A program made the position numbers and the translations under genes. Positions 7,974 through 16,976 of a stretch of 64,000 bases of DNA are shown here, piece after piece (the first letter of the stretch is position 1; each line of letters starts with the position of its first letter). The notes under the pieces are model-generated. The model saw only the letters and a list, made by a program, of their open reading frames with translations. It was not told the DNA's origin and did no database searches. This stretch comes from Nostocoides sp. (GTDB lineage Bacteria > Actinomycetota > Actinomycetes > Actinomycetales > Dermatophilaceae): contig JADJVJ010000001.1 in the NCBI GenBank assembly GCA_016716625.1, forward strand, positions 1,302,001 to 1,366,000. Direction: 5' to 3'.

Positions 7974-9115
7974 GTGGGGCTGGGTTCTCCAGCGAGATGC
8001 GGGAGTCGGACGCGGGGCCGGGCGGATTCGGTGAGCAGGGTGGTCTGGAGGCGACCGCCCGGGTCGTCGACGCCGCCGCGCTGCCGGACGACGAGCGCGC
8101 GGTCGAGGCGGCGCTGCGCCCCAAGCGGCTCTCCGAGTTCCCGGGCCAGCCGCGGGTGCGCGACCAACTCGGCCTCGTCCTGGAGGCCGCCAAGCAGCGC
8201 GGCAGCACCCCGGACCACATCCTGCTCTCCGGACCCCCCGGACTGGGCAAGACCACCCTGGCGATGATCGTCGCCGCCGAGCTCGAGCGGCCGATCCGGG
8301 TGACCAGCGGCCCGGCGATCCAGCACGCAGGGGATCTGGCGGCGGTGCTCTCCTCGCTCGCCGAGGGCGAGGTGCTCTTCCTCGACGAGATCCACCGGAT
8401 GAGCCGCTCCGCCGAGGAAATGCTCTACCTCGCCATGGAGGACTTCCGGGTCGACGTCATCGTCGGCAAGGGGCCAGGGGCCACCGCCATACCGCTTGAA
8501 CTGCCGCCGTTCACCTGCGTCGGCGCGACCACCCGGGCCGGCCTGCTGCCAGCACCCCTGCGGGACCGGTTCGGGTTCACCGGACACCTCGACTACTACG
8601 ACGTCGCTGACCTCGTCACCATCCTGCGCCGCTCGGCCCGGTTGCTTGAGGTACCCGCCGACGAGGAAGGGATCGCCGAGATTGCCGGCCGCTCCCGAGG
8701 CACGCCGCGGATCGCCAACCGCCTGCTGCGCCGGGTCCGCGACTGGGCGCAGGTACACGGCAAGGGGGTCGCCGACCGGCCCGCGGCCCTGGAAGCGCTG
8801 GCGCTTTTCGACGTCGACACCGCTGGCCTGGACCGCCTCGACCGGGCCGTTCTGCAGGCCTTGTGCCAGCGTTTCGGCGGCGGACCGGTCGGGCTGTCCA
8901 CCCTCGCGGTCGCGGTCGGCGAGGAGACCGACACCGTGGAAACCGTTGCCGAGCCCTATCTCGTCCGCGAGGGCTACTTGGTGCGCACCCCCCGCGGCCG
9001 AGCGGCCTCGGCCCGTGCCTGGGAACACCTCGGGCTCACCGCGCCCCGCGAGCTTGGCACCCAGGGGGTCCTCACGCTGAACGAGGACGGCCCGACCTCG
9101 CGCCTGCCGGGCTAG
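7970..9115 (+). CDS. ruvB: Holliday junction DNA helicase RuvB
   Basis: 381-residue AAA+ motor of branch migration. The Walker A motif is GPPGLGKTT (about 88-96), the Walker B LFLDEIHRM, sensor 1 lies in TRAGLLPAPLRDRFG with the arginine finger, and a C-terminal winged helix begins near residue 280. The ATG at 7970 overlaps the ruvA stop. The N-terminus carries about 40 extra polar residues before the first conserved block, which is common in actinobacteria. No problem residues were seen. Confidence 0.96.
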   Translation: MSGAGFSSEMRESDAGPGGFGEQGGLEATARVVDAAALPDDERAVEAALRPKRLSEFPGQPRVRDQLGLVLEAAKQRGSTPDHILLSGPPGLGKTTLAMIVAAELERPIRVTSGPAIQHAGDLAAVLSSLAEGEVLFLDEIHRMSRSAEEMLYLAMEDFRVDVIVGKGPGATAIPLELPPFTCVGATTRAGLLPAPLRDRFGFTGHLDYYDVADLVTILRRSARLLEVPADEEGIAEIAGRSRGTPRIANRLLRRVRDWAQVHGKGVADRPAALEALALFDVDTAGLDRLDRAVLQALCQRFGGGPVGLSTLAVAVGEETDTVETVAEPYLVREGYLVRTPRGRAASARAWEHLGLTAPRELGTQGVLTLNEDGPTSRLPG

Positions 9116-9123
9116 ACATCGCC

Positions 9124-9129
9124 TAGACT
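9124..9129 (+). promoter_or_regulatory. -10 element of the yajC-secD-secF unit
   Basis: TAGACT, 68 bp before the yajC ATG. The resulting leader of about 60 nt contains AAGGAC shortly before the start, so this unit, unlike many in the window, is not leaderless. Confidence 0.45.
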
Positions 9130-9197
9130 GGCCGATCGTGCCCGCCTCATCGGTGCGGGGCGCGACACACGTCGACGATCTCAAGGACGAATGACTC

Positions 9198-9512
9198 ATG
9201 GCCAGCAACAGTGGTGGGGGCCTCGGCAGCCTGCTCTTCCTCCTCCTTCCGCTGCTCCTCCTCGGATTCCTCATGTTCTCCCAGCGCAAGCGCAACCGGG
9301 TCATGCAGGACCTGCAGGCGGGGCTCGCGATCGGTGACGAGGTCGTCATGACCTCCGGCCTCTACGGACGAATCGTCGAACTCAACGACAGCACGGTGAC
9401 CATCGACTCCGAGGGCACGAACCTGCGGTTCGACCGCCGCGCCGTCGGCATGCGGGTTTCGTCGCCTTCGTCCACCCCGACCGGGGGGACCACCTCCGGC
9501 GGGGACGCCTGA
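9198..9512 (+). CDS. yajC: Preprotein translocase accessory subunit YajC
   Basis: 104 residues. One N-terminal transmembrane helix (about 8-26, LLFLLLPLLLLGFLMF) is followed by a small basic beta domain with QRKRNR and the conserved GDEVVMTSGLYGRI. YajC associates with SecD and SecF at the Sec channel. The stop TGA shares one base with the secD ATG (TGATG), as expected for a translationally coupled yajC-secD-secF operon. Confidence 0.94.
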   Translation: MASNSGGGLGSLLFLLLPLLLLGFLMFSQRKRNRVMQDLQAGLAIGDEVVMTSGLYGRIVELNDSTVTIDSEGTNLRFDRRAVGMRVSSPSSTPTGGTTSGGDA

Positions 9513-11281
9513 TGGCGGCCCGCACCCAGCAGAGCCTGGCCCGGCGCTCGCTCGTCGCCATCACCGCGATCGCCCTCGGCCTGCTTGCCCTGCTCGGCGG
9601 CGCCACCGTGTGGAGCACCGGCTCGTGGACGCCCAAACTCGGTCTGGACCTCGAGGGCGGCACCCAGATGGTGCTTGCCCCCCAGACCAACGGTTCGCAG
9701 TCGATCACCCCCGACCTCATCTCGCAGGCCCGCGACATCATCTCCCAACGGGTTGACGCCAGCGGCTTCAGTGGAGCCGAGGTCGCCACCCTGGGTGACA
9801 CCAATATCGTGGTCTCGGTGCCCGGTGTCATCGATCAGGCCACCAAGAACGCCATCGAGAAGTCCTCCGCCATGCAGTTCCGGCCGGTTCTCCTCGCGGC
9901 TCCGGTGGCTCCCGCGGTCGAGCCCAGCCCGTCGGCGTCGCCGTCCGCGTCGGGCTCAACGTCAGCGTCGGGCTCAACGTCAGCGTCGGGCTCGGCGTCC
10001 GCGTCGGCGTCCGCAAGCCCGTCCGCGTCCGCTTCTCCGTCGGCCTCACCCTCGCCGTCCCCGAGCGCGACCGCGACCGCGACCCCCACGCCGACCCCGT
10101 CGCCGTCTGCCTCGACGCCCACTCCGAGCGACCCGACCAGCGAAGCGTGGATCACCCAGGCCCTGGTTGACGAGCTCACCGCACTCGACTGCACCAAGAA
10201 CGACGCGCTCGACGGCATCGTCGACGACGTCAAGAAGCCGCTCGTCACCTGCGCCACCGACAAGACCGAGAAGTACATCCTCGGGCCGGTCGTCGTCGGC
10301 GGGGACCAGATCGAGAGCGCGTCGGCCGGGTACACCTCCAACGCCCAGGGCACCGTGACCGGGACCGTCGCGATCTCGCTCACCTTCAAGTCCTCCGGCA
10401 CGGAGGCCTACGCCGACATCAGCCGGAAGATGGTCACCCTCCCCGAGCCCCGGAACCGCCTCGCTGCCGCGTTGGACTCGCGGGTCATCGTCGCTCCCCG
10501 GTTCAACGAGGCGATCCCCAACGGCCGAGCGGAAATCACCGGCGGGTTCACCCTGGCCGAGGCCCAGAGCCTGGCCAAGACCCTCCAGTTCGGCGCCCTC
10601 CCGCTGTCCTTCCAGCTCCAGACGAGCACCGACATCTCCCCGCTGCTCGGCAGCGAGCAACTCCGCTACGGCCTGCTCGCGGGTCTCGCCGGGCTCGTGG
10701 TCGTGTTCCTGTACTCCTTGGTGCAGTACCGGCTGCTCGGCTTGGTCACGGTGGCCTCCATCATCGTCGCCGCCGGCCTGACCTACCTCGTGGTGACGAT
10801 CCTCGGCTGGTCGCACAACTACCGGCTCGACATGGCGGGCGTCACCGGCCTCATCGTCGCCATCGGGTTCACCGCGGACAGCTTCATCGTCTATTTCGAG
10901 CGGATCCGGGACGAATTGCGTGAAGGCCGATCCCTCGCCTCGGCCGTCGAGGCCGGCTGGGGTCGGGCCAAGCGGACCATTCTGGCCGCCGACGGCGTGA
11001 ACTTCCTTGCCGCGGCGGTGCTCTACCTGCTCGCGTCCTCGAGCGTGCGCGGCTTCGCGTTCACCCTCGGCCTGACGACCCTCATCGACCTTCTCTTGGT
11101 CTTCCTCTTCACCCACCCGCTCGTCGCGCTGCTCGCGCGTCTGCCGTTCTTCCGCGACGGCCACCCGTGGTCGGGTCTGGACCCGCGTCGCCTCGGCGCG
11201 GGCACCACGTCGTATGCCGGACGCGGGCGGTTTACCTCGCGACCGGCTGTTCCCGCCACGAGCGGAGGAGGTGCCCGATGA
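9512..11281 (+). CDS. secD: Protein translocase subunit SecD
   Basis: 589-residue RND-type membrane subunit that, with SecF, uses the proton gradient to help exported chains off the Sec channel. TM1 is at about 13-33, followed by the GLDLEGGTQMVL signature, the large extracytoplasmic P1 domain, and five more helices from about residue 385 with the conserved VAIGFTADSFIVYFERIRDE. Residues about 137-207, inside P1, are a Ser/Ala/Pro/Thr low-complexity insert made largely of SAS and PSP units. The family core on either side is intact. The gene overlaps the secF start by four bases. Confidence 0.95.
   Translation: MAARTQQSLARRSLVAITAIALGLLALLGGATVWSTGSWTPKLGLDLEGGTQMVLAPQTNGSQSITPDLISQARDIISQRVDASGFSGAEVATLGDTNIVVSVPGVIDQATKNAIEKSSAMQFRPVLLAAPVAPAVEPSPSASPSASGSTSASGSTSASGSASASASASPSASASPSASPSPSPSATATATPTPTPSPSASTPTPSDPTSEAWITQALVDELTALDCTKNDALDGIVDDVKKPLVTCATDKTEKYILGPVVVGGDQIESASAGYTSNAQGTVTGTVAISLTFKSSGTEAYADISRKMVTLPEPRNRLAAALDSRVIVAPRFNEAIPNGRAEITGGFTLAEAQSLAKTLQFGALPLSFQLQTSTDISPLLGSEQLRYGLLAGLAGLVVVFLYSLVQYRLLGLVTVASIIVAAGLTYLVVTILGWSHNYRLDMAGVTGLIVAIGFTADSFIVYFERIRDELREGRSLASAVEAGWGRAKRTILAADGVNFLAAAVLYLLASSSVRGFAFTLGLTTLIDLLLVFLFTHPLVALLARLPFFRDGHPWSGLDPRRLGAGTTSYAGRGRFTSRPAVPATSGGGAR
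9920..10132 (+). repeat. Low-complexity coding repeat inside secD
   Basis: About 210 bp of near-repeats such as GGCTCAACGTCAGCGTC and CCGTCCGCGTC encode the Ser/Ala/Pro linker in the P1 domain of SecD. The reading frame stays open throughout. Confidence 0.8.
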
Positions 11282-12444
11282 GCCGGTACTCCGACCTCGG
11301 CAACGCGCTCTACACCGGGGAGCGTTCGATCCCGGTCGTGCCCCAGCGCAAGCTCTTCTATCTCGGCTCGGCCGTCCTTCTGGTGGTCGCCGTCCTCGGC
11401 TTGCTCATCCCCAAACTGAACCTCGGCATGGAGTTCACCGGGGGCTCGGAGTTCCGCGTCAGCGGAGCGGCCAACACCTCGGACTTCGAGACCAAGGCCC
11501 GGGAGGCCGTCGGCGGCGAAGGCCGCACGGTCAACTCGACGCTGCTCGGCACCGGGACCGTACGGGTCCAGACCGAACGGCTCACCGGGACCGAGAGCGA
11601 GTCTGCGCGCAGCTCGCTGGCGAGCAGTTTCGGGGTGACTTCCACCCAGGTGAGCGCGACCTTCATCGGGCCCTCCTGGGGTGCCTCGGTGAGCAGGCAG
11701 GCGCTCTCGGCCCTGCTCTGGTTCCTCGCCCTCGTCGCGATCGTCATGGCCTTGTACTTCCGCACCTGGAAGATGTCGCTGGCGGCCCTCATCGCCCTGG
11801 TCCATGACCTGGTGATCACGGCGGGCATCTATGCCTGGACCGGTTTCGAGGTCTCTCCGGCCACGATGATCGGCTTCCTCACCGTCCTCGGCTATTCCCT
11901 CTACGACACCGTTGTCGTCTTCGACAAGGTGCGGGAGAACACCGCGGAGGCGTTCGCCAACGGTCGGCTGTCGTTCGCCGATGCAGCCAACCTCGCGGTG
12001 AACCAGACGATGGTCCGTTCGATCAACACCACGGTCGTCGCCATCCTGCCCGTGCTCGCGATCCTCATCATCGGCGTCGTCAAGCTGGGGGCCGGCACGC
12101 TGCTCGACCTCAGTCTGGTCCTCTTCGTCGGGATCATCGTCGGGGCCTACTCCTCGATCTTTATCGCCACACCGTTGCTGGTGTCCCTGCGGTCCTCCGA
12201 GGAGGGCGTGGCGGAGCTGGCGAAGAAGGCCGAGCGTCACCAGGCCCGGGTGGCCAAGGCTGCCCGGCAGGCCGAGGCGGTCCCCGTGAGCGCCGGCCAC
12301 GTCGGCTCCGAGACGGTGAGCGGGGACGACTCCCCGGTCGTGGCCACCGGGGAGGGACAGACCCTCACCGGACGCGCCGTGCACAAGTACGCCGCCTCCG
12401 GTCCGCGCAACCAGCCCAAGCGGACGCCGAAGTCACGCAGGTGA
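11278..12444 (+). CDS. secF: Protein translocase subunit SecF
   Basis: 388-residue partner of SecD. TM1 near residue 25-43, the signature GMEFTGGSEFRV, then five helices with LTVLGYSLYDTVVVFDKVREN, the usual SecF motif. The ATG at 11278 overlaps the secD stop and yields MSRYSDLGNALYTGE, typical for actinobacteria; the longer frame upstream runs into secD. The tail after about residue 315 is cytoplasmic, basic and variable. Its stop overlaps the apt GTG. Confidence 0.95.
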   Translation: MSRYSDLGNALYTGERSIPVVPQRKLFYLGSAVLLVVAVLGLLIPKLNLGMEFTGGSEFRVSGAANTSDFETKAREAVGGEGRTVNSTLLGTGTVRVQTERLTGTESESARSSLASSFGVTSTQVSATFIGPSWGASVSRQALSALLWFLALVAIVMALYFRTWKMSLAALIALVHDLVITAGIYAWTGFEVSPATMIGFLTVLGYSLYDTVVVFDKVRENTAEAFANGRLSFADAANLAVNQTMVRSINTTVVAILPVLAILIIGVVKLGAGTLLDLSLVLFVGIIVGAYSSIFIATPLLVSLRSSEEGVAELAKKAERHQARVAKAARQAEAVPVSAGHVGSETVSGDDSPVVATGEGQTLTGRAVHKYAASGPRNQPKRTPKSRR

Positions 12445-12965
12445 CGCTCGCCGACCTCATCGGGAGCCGGCTGCGCGACGTGCCGGACTTCCCGGCACCG
12501 GGGATTGTCTTCAAGGACATCACTCCGCTGCTGCGGGACGGAGCAGCCCTGGGCGCGGTGGTTCGCGAACTCGCCGCACGGCATACCGGCACGGTGGACG
12601 TCGTGGCGGGCGTGGAGGCGCGCGGGTTCATCCTCGGCGCCGGGGTGGCCCACGAACTCGGCCTCGGCTTTGTCCCGGTACGCAAGGCCGGCAAACTCCC
12701 CGGCGACGTGCTCGCCCACCACTACGACCTCGAGTACGGGTCGGCAACCATTGAGGTCCATGCGGACTCCTTCACTCCCGGCCAGCGGGTGCTCCTCGTT
12801 GACGACGTGCTCGCCACGGGGGGCACCGCGGCCGCGGCGCACGACCTCATCGAGCGGGCCGGCGGCAGGGTGGTGAGCATGGCGTTCCTCGTCGAACTCG
12901 CCTTCCTCGGTGGCCGGGACCGGCTCGCCGGTCGCAGCATCGACAGCCTCTACCTCGTCCCCTAA
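12441..12965 (+). CDS. apt: Adenine phosphoribosyltransferase
   Basis: 174-residue type I PRTase that salvages adenine to AMP using PRPP. The PRPP-binding loop LLVDDVLATGGTA is at about 118-130; the adenine-side segment DFPAPGIVFKDITPLL and the RKAGKLPG loop are present. The GTG start overlaps the secF stop by GTGA. The order secF-apt-rsh is conserved in actinobacteria and is shared with M. tuberculosis. Confidence 0.95.
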   Translation: MTLADLIGSRLRDVPDFPAPGIVFKDITPLLRDGAALGAVVRELAARHTGTVDVVAGVEARGFILGAGVAHELGLGFVPVRKAGKLPGDVLAHHYDLEYGSATIEVHADSFTPGQRVLLVDDVLATGGTAAAAHDLIERAGGRVVSMAFLVELAFLGGRDRLAGRSIDSLYLVP

Positions 12966-13001
12966 GCCTTCACCGTGTCCGGGACGGTCACCGGGCGACA
13001 C

Positions 13002-13007
13002 TAGACT
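13002..13007 (+). promoter_or_regulatory. -10 element of the rsh gene, leaderless
   Basis: TAGACT with 6 nt before the ATG at 13014. It gives the stringent-response gene its own promoter, independent of the upstream sec-apt unit. Confidence 0.6.
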
Positions 13008-13013
13008 CCGTCC

Positions 13014-15314
13014 ATGGGTGAGGAGACGACTCCGGCCCCCACGTCGGCATCGAGTTCCGGTGGGGTGTCCTCCCGTGCGCGGGCCGCGCTCGCCCTCATC
13101 GGCGGCGGACGCTCGAGCGGCACCCCGGCCGTGCTCGAGCCGTTGCTGCAGATCGTCCGAACCACCCACCCGAAGGCGGACACCTCCCTCATTGTGCGGG
13201 CCTACGAGGCCGCCGAGCGGGCGCACGCCGGCCAGGTCCGTAAGTCCGGAGATCCGTACATCACGCATCCGCTCGCGGTGACCACGATCCTCGCCGGGCT
13301 CGGGATGACCCCGACCACGCTCGCCGCCGCGTTGCTGCACGACACCGTCGAGGACACCGACTACAGCCTCGATCAGTGTGAACGGGACTTCGGGGCCGAG
13401 GTCGCCATGCTCGTGGATGGCGTGACCAAGCTCGACAAGGTCACCTATGGCTCGGCCGCGCAAGCCGAAACCGTCCGCAAGATGGTCGTCGCGATGAGCC
13501 GCGACATCCGGGTGCTCGTCATCAAGCTCGCCGACCGGCTGCACAATGCCCGCACCTGGAAGTACGTCTCCGCCGAGAGTGCCGCGCGCAAGGCCAAGGA
13601 GACCCTAGAGATCTACGCCCCGCTCGCGCACCGCCTGGGGATGAACACCATCAAGTGGGAGTTGGAGGATCTTTCCTTCCAGACCCTTTATCCCAAGGTC
13701 TTCGACGAGATCGTCCGGATGGTCGCCGAACGGGCACCGGCCCGCGAGGAGGTGCACGCGGCGGTCCGCGAGCAGGTCGCGGCCGACCTCAAGGCCGCCC
13801 GGATCAAGGCGACCGTCACCAGCCGGCCCAAGCACTACTACTCCGTGTATCAGAAGATGGTCGTCGGCGGACGCGGGTTCGAGGACATCTACGACCTCGT
13901 GGCCGTCCGGGTTCTGGTGGACTCGGTGCGCGACTGCTACGGAGCGCTCGGCGCGATGCATGCCCGCTGGAAACCCCTCCAAGGGCGCTTCAAGGACTAC
14001 ATCGCGATGCCGAAGTTCAACATGTACCAGTCGCTGCACACCACCGTCATCGGGCCGGGTGGCAAACCGGTCGAGATCCAGATTCGCACCCGCTCCATGC
14101 ACCAGCGTGCCGAGTACGGGGTGGCCGCCCACTGGAAATACAAGGAGGCCAGGCTGCACGGCGCCCCGGGGGCCGTGGCTCGTGAAGGAGTCGGCGGGTC
14201 GGCCAACGATATGGCCTGGCTCCGGCAACTCCTCGACTGGCAGAGCGAGACCGCCGACCCCGGTGAGTTCCTCGAGTCGCTGCGTTTCGAAGTTAACGCC
14301 ACCGAGGTCTACGTCTTCACCCCCAAGGGGCAACTCGTCGGGCTCCCTGCGGGGTCCACCCCGGTCGACTTCGCGTATGCCGTGCACACCGAGGTCGGCC
14401 ACCGGTGTATCGGGGCCAAGGTCAATGAGCGGCTGGTCCCGCTGGAATCCAAACTCGACAACGGTGACATCGTCGAGGTGCTGACCTCCAAGGCCGATTC
14501 CGCCGGCCCTTCGCGAGATTGGCTCACCTTCGTCGGCTCGGCCCGGGCCCGTTCCAAGATCCGGCAATGGTTCACCAAGGAGCGCCGCGAGGAGGCGATC
14601 GACCGCGGCAAGGACGAACTGGCCAAGATGATGCGCAAGCGCGGTCTGCCGCTGCAGCGCCTCATGAGCGCGGACTCCCTGGGCAACGTCGCGCAGAGCC
14701 TGCGCCTGCAGGGCATCGAGGCGCTGTATGCGGCCATCGGCGAGGGGCACATCTCCGCACAGCACGTCGTCACCAAGTTGCTGGCGACCGTCGGGGGAGA
14801 GGACGGCGCCAGCGAGGACCTGGCCGAAGCGACCACCCCGTTGCAGGTGCGGGCACCGCGCCGGCGGGCCGGGGATCCGGGCGTCGTGGTCAAGGGGATG
14901 GCCGATGTCTGGGTCAAACTCGCCCGCTGCTGCACCCCGGTGCCCGGCGACGACATTCTCGGCTTCATCACCCGCGGCCAGGGAGTCTCGATCCACCGGG
15001 CCGACTGCACCAACGCCGACGACCTGCGCTCACAGACTGAAAAGCTCATCGATGTCGAGTGGGCGCCGACCTCGAACAGCGTCTTCCTCGTCCAGCTCGC
15101 GGTGGAGGCACTGGACCGCTCCGGGTTGCTCTCGGACGTCACCCGGATCCTCTCGGACAACGGCGTCAACATCCTCTCCGCGACGGTCCATACCTCACGC
15201 GACCGGGTGGCGACCCTGCGGTTCACCTTCGAGATGGGCGACCCCAGCCACCTCAGTCACGTCATCAGCGCCGTGCAACGGGTCAACGGCGTCTTCGACG
15301 CTCACCGCATCTGA
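13014..15314 (+). CDS. relA: Bifunctional (p)ppGpp synthetase/hydrolase
   Basis: 766-residue RSH enzyme that makes (p)ppGpp on starved ribosomes and also hydrolyses it. The N-terminal HD hydrolase domain has its metal site (H85, H109-D110 in LLHDTVEDT). The synthetase domain carries RGFEDIYDLVAVRV and YQSLHTTV. TGS (VYVFTPKGQLVGLPAGSTPVDFAYAVH region), a zinc-finger-like segment with CCTPVPGDDI, and a C-terminal ACT domain follow. All domains are intact, so the protein should be bifunctional. It is probably leaderless and converges with the DUF349 gene. Confidence 0.96.
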   Translation: MGEETTPAPTSASSSGGVSSRARAALALIGGGRSSGTPAVLEPLLQIVRTTHPKADTSLIVRAYEAAERAHAGQVRKSGDPYITHPLAVTTILAGLGMTPTTLAAALLHDTVEDTDYSLDQCERDFGAEVAMLVDGVTKLDKVTYGSAAQAETVRKMVVAMSRDIRVLVIKLADRLHNARTWKYVSAESAARKAKETLEIYAPLAHRLGMNTIKWELEDLSFQTLYPKVFDEIVRMVAERAPAREEVHAAVREQVAADLKAARIKATVTSRPKHYYSVYQKMVVGGRGFEDIYDLVAVRVLVDSVRDCYGALGAMHARWKPLQGRFKDYIAMPKFNMYQSLHTTVIGPGGKPVEIQIRTRSMHQRAEYGVAAHWKYKEARLHGAPGAVAREGVGGSANDMAWLRQLLDWQSETADPGEFLESLRFEVNATEVYVFTPKGQLVGLPAGSTPVDFAYAVHTEVGHRCIGAKVNERLVPLESKLDNGDIVEVLTSKADSAGPSRDWLTFVGSARARSKIRQWFTKERREEAIDRGKDELAKMMRKRGLPLQRLMSADSLGNVAQSLRLQGIEALYAAIGEGHISAQHVVTKLLATVGGEDGASEDLAEATTPLQVRAPRRRAGDPGVVVKGMADVWVKLARCCTPVPGDDILGFITRGQGVSIHRADCTNADDLRSQTEKLIDVEWAPTSNSVFLVQLAVEALDRSGLLSDVTRILSDNGVNILSATVHTSRDRVATLRFTFEMGDPSHLSHVISAVQRVNGVFDAHRI

Positions 15315-15335
15315 GGAGCGGACAGCCCTTCTGAG

Positions 15336-15355
15336 CCGCGGAGCGTGCGCCGCGG
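15336..15355. terminator. Possible bidirectional terminator
   Basis: CCGCGG at 15336-15341 pairs with CCGCGG at 15350-15355 across an 8-nt loop. It lies between the convergent rsh and DUF349 genes. No T-run follows on either strand. Confidence 0.35.
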
Positions 15356-15382
15356 AGCCGTCAGCCGACGGCATACCGGGGA

Positions 15383-16972
15383 TCAGCCGAGGGAACGCAC
15401 CTGGGCGAGGAACTGCTCCTTGGACGCCCGCTCTTCGCGGAGTTTGGCCACCTTGGCGCTCTCACCCGCAGCCTCGGCGGCGGCAATCTGGGCGTCGACC
15501 TTGGCGATCCCGGCCTCGAGTTGGGTGATCATCGAGGTGGCCCGGGCGGTGACCTCAGGATTGCTCGACTTCCACCGGGCCTCGTCGGCGTCCCGGACCG
15601 CGGACTCGACCCGGCGGATGGCCTTTTCGATCCGGTCCATGTCGGCGAGCGGCACCTTGCCGGCCCGGTCCCACTTGTCCTGGATGGTCCGCAGCGCGGA
15701 CTTGGCGCGGTCGAGGTCGGTCACCGGGAGGAGGGCCTCGGCTTCGACGAGGAGGGCCTCCTTGACCGTGAGGTTGGCCTTGTACTCCTCGTTCTCGGCG
15801 GCAACGACCTCGTCCTTGGCCGAGAAGAAGGCGTCCTGCGCGGCGCGGAAGCGCTCCCAGAGGGAGTCGTCGTCCTTGCGGGCGGCGCGACCGGCCTGGC
15901 GCCACTGGTCCATGAGGCCCTTGAAGGCGCGGGCGGTGGCCGCCCAGTCCTTGCTGCCGGAGAGCGCCTCGGCCTCGGCGACGAGCCGTTCCTTGGCCCG
16001 CTTGGCGCTATCGCGGGTCTGCTCAAGGTCGGCGAACCAGGACCTGCGGGCCTTGTCGAAACCGTTGCGAGCGTGGCTGAAACGCTCCCAGAGGGCGGTC
16101 TCCACGGGCTTGTCGAGGCGAGCGCCGCTGCGCTGGGCGGTCTTCCACTCCTCGAGGAGTTCGCGCATCCGCTCGCCGCTGGTCTTCCACTGCATCGAGG
16201 ACAGCGGGGTGGCCGCGATCTTCTCGGCCTCGGCGACGATGGCCTCACGAGCGGCGGCGGCGGCTTCCTTGGCTGCAGCCCGCGCGGTGGCTTCCTCGGC
16301 GCGCTTGGTCGCGACGGCTTCCTCGATCTCGGCGAGGCTGGTGTCCAGGGCGGCCAGGTCGCCGACGACCTTGGCCTCGGCCACCTGCTCCTTGAAAAGG
16401 GCCAGGGAGTCGGCGACCTCCTTGGCGTGGACGTCGGGGATGTCGACGCGGGCCCTCAGCAGGGCAGCGGTCGCCGCCAACTCGTCATACTTGCGGGCGA
16501 AGTACTGGAGTGCGTCCTCGGGGGAGGCTCCCGGGTAGGAGCCGACCTCCCGCTCCTCCTCACCGACGGTGACGTAGACGTGGCCGGCCTCGTCGACCCG
16601 GCCGAATCGGGCCGACTCCGAGTGTGCCGGTGCCGGGGGAGCGGCGGTGACCGGCGGGGTCGGGCGGGCCGCCATCCGGGAGGCGAGCGCAGCGGGGGAG
16701 GGTATGACGCCGGCCGGGCGGGGTGCCGCGGGCGCCGGGGTCGGTGTGGTCGCCGGCTCAGGCTCAGGCTCAGAGGCGACCTCGGGCTCAGGCTCAGGGG
16801 CGGCCTCGGGCTCGGGCTCAGGGGCGGCCTCGACCTCGGATTGCGGCTCGGCCCCCTGCTCGGTCTGGCTCGGCTCCGGCGTTGCCTCATCGAGGGTCGA
16901 CTCGACCGCGTCGGGCAGCACCTCGGTCGGGAGCACCTCGGGGTGCTCCTCGGGAACGGTGTTCTCGCTCAC
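15383..16972 (-). CDS. DUF349 domain protein
   Basis: 529 residues. Several DUF349 helical repeats fill the region from about residue 150 to the C-terminus, with recurring W-[KR]-x-A-G and RF(R/S)xA[RQ] segments, so the protein is mostly alpha-helical and probably coiled-coil. The first 110 residues are a Pro/Glu-rich disordered tract with EPEPE repeats. Start is taken as GTG at 16972 (VSENTVPEE), 4 bp after the cyclophilin gene stop; an upstream frame extension overlaps that gene and was rejected. Function is unknown. Confidence 0.85.
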   Translation of the reverse strand: MSENTVPEEHPEVLPTEVLPDAVESTLDEATPEPSQTEQGAEPQSEVEAAPEPEPEAAPEPEPEVASEPEPEPATTPTPAPAAPRPAGVIPSPAALASRMAARPTPPVTAAPPAPAHSESARFGRVDEAGHVYVTVGEEEREVGSYPGASPEDALQYFARKYDELAATAALLRARVDIPDVHAKEVADSLALFKEQVAEAKVVGDLAALDTSLAEIEEAVATKRAEEATARAAAKEAAAAAREAIVAEAEKIAATPLSSMQWKTSGERMRELLEEWKTAQRSGARLDKPVETALWERFSHARNGFDKARRSWFADLEQTRDSAKRAKERLVAEAEALSGSKDWAATARAFKGLMDQWRQAGRAARKDDDSLWERFRAAQDAFFSAKDEVVAAENEEYKANLTVKEALLVEAEALLPVTDLDRAKSALRTIQDKWDRAGKVPLADMDRIEKAIRRVESAVRDADEARWKSSNPEVTARATSMITQLEAGIAKVDAQIAAAEAAGESAKVAKLREERASKEQFLAQVRSLG

Positions 16973-16976
16973 GGAC

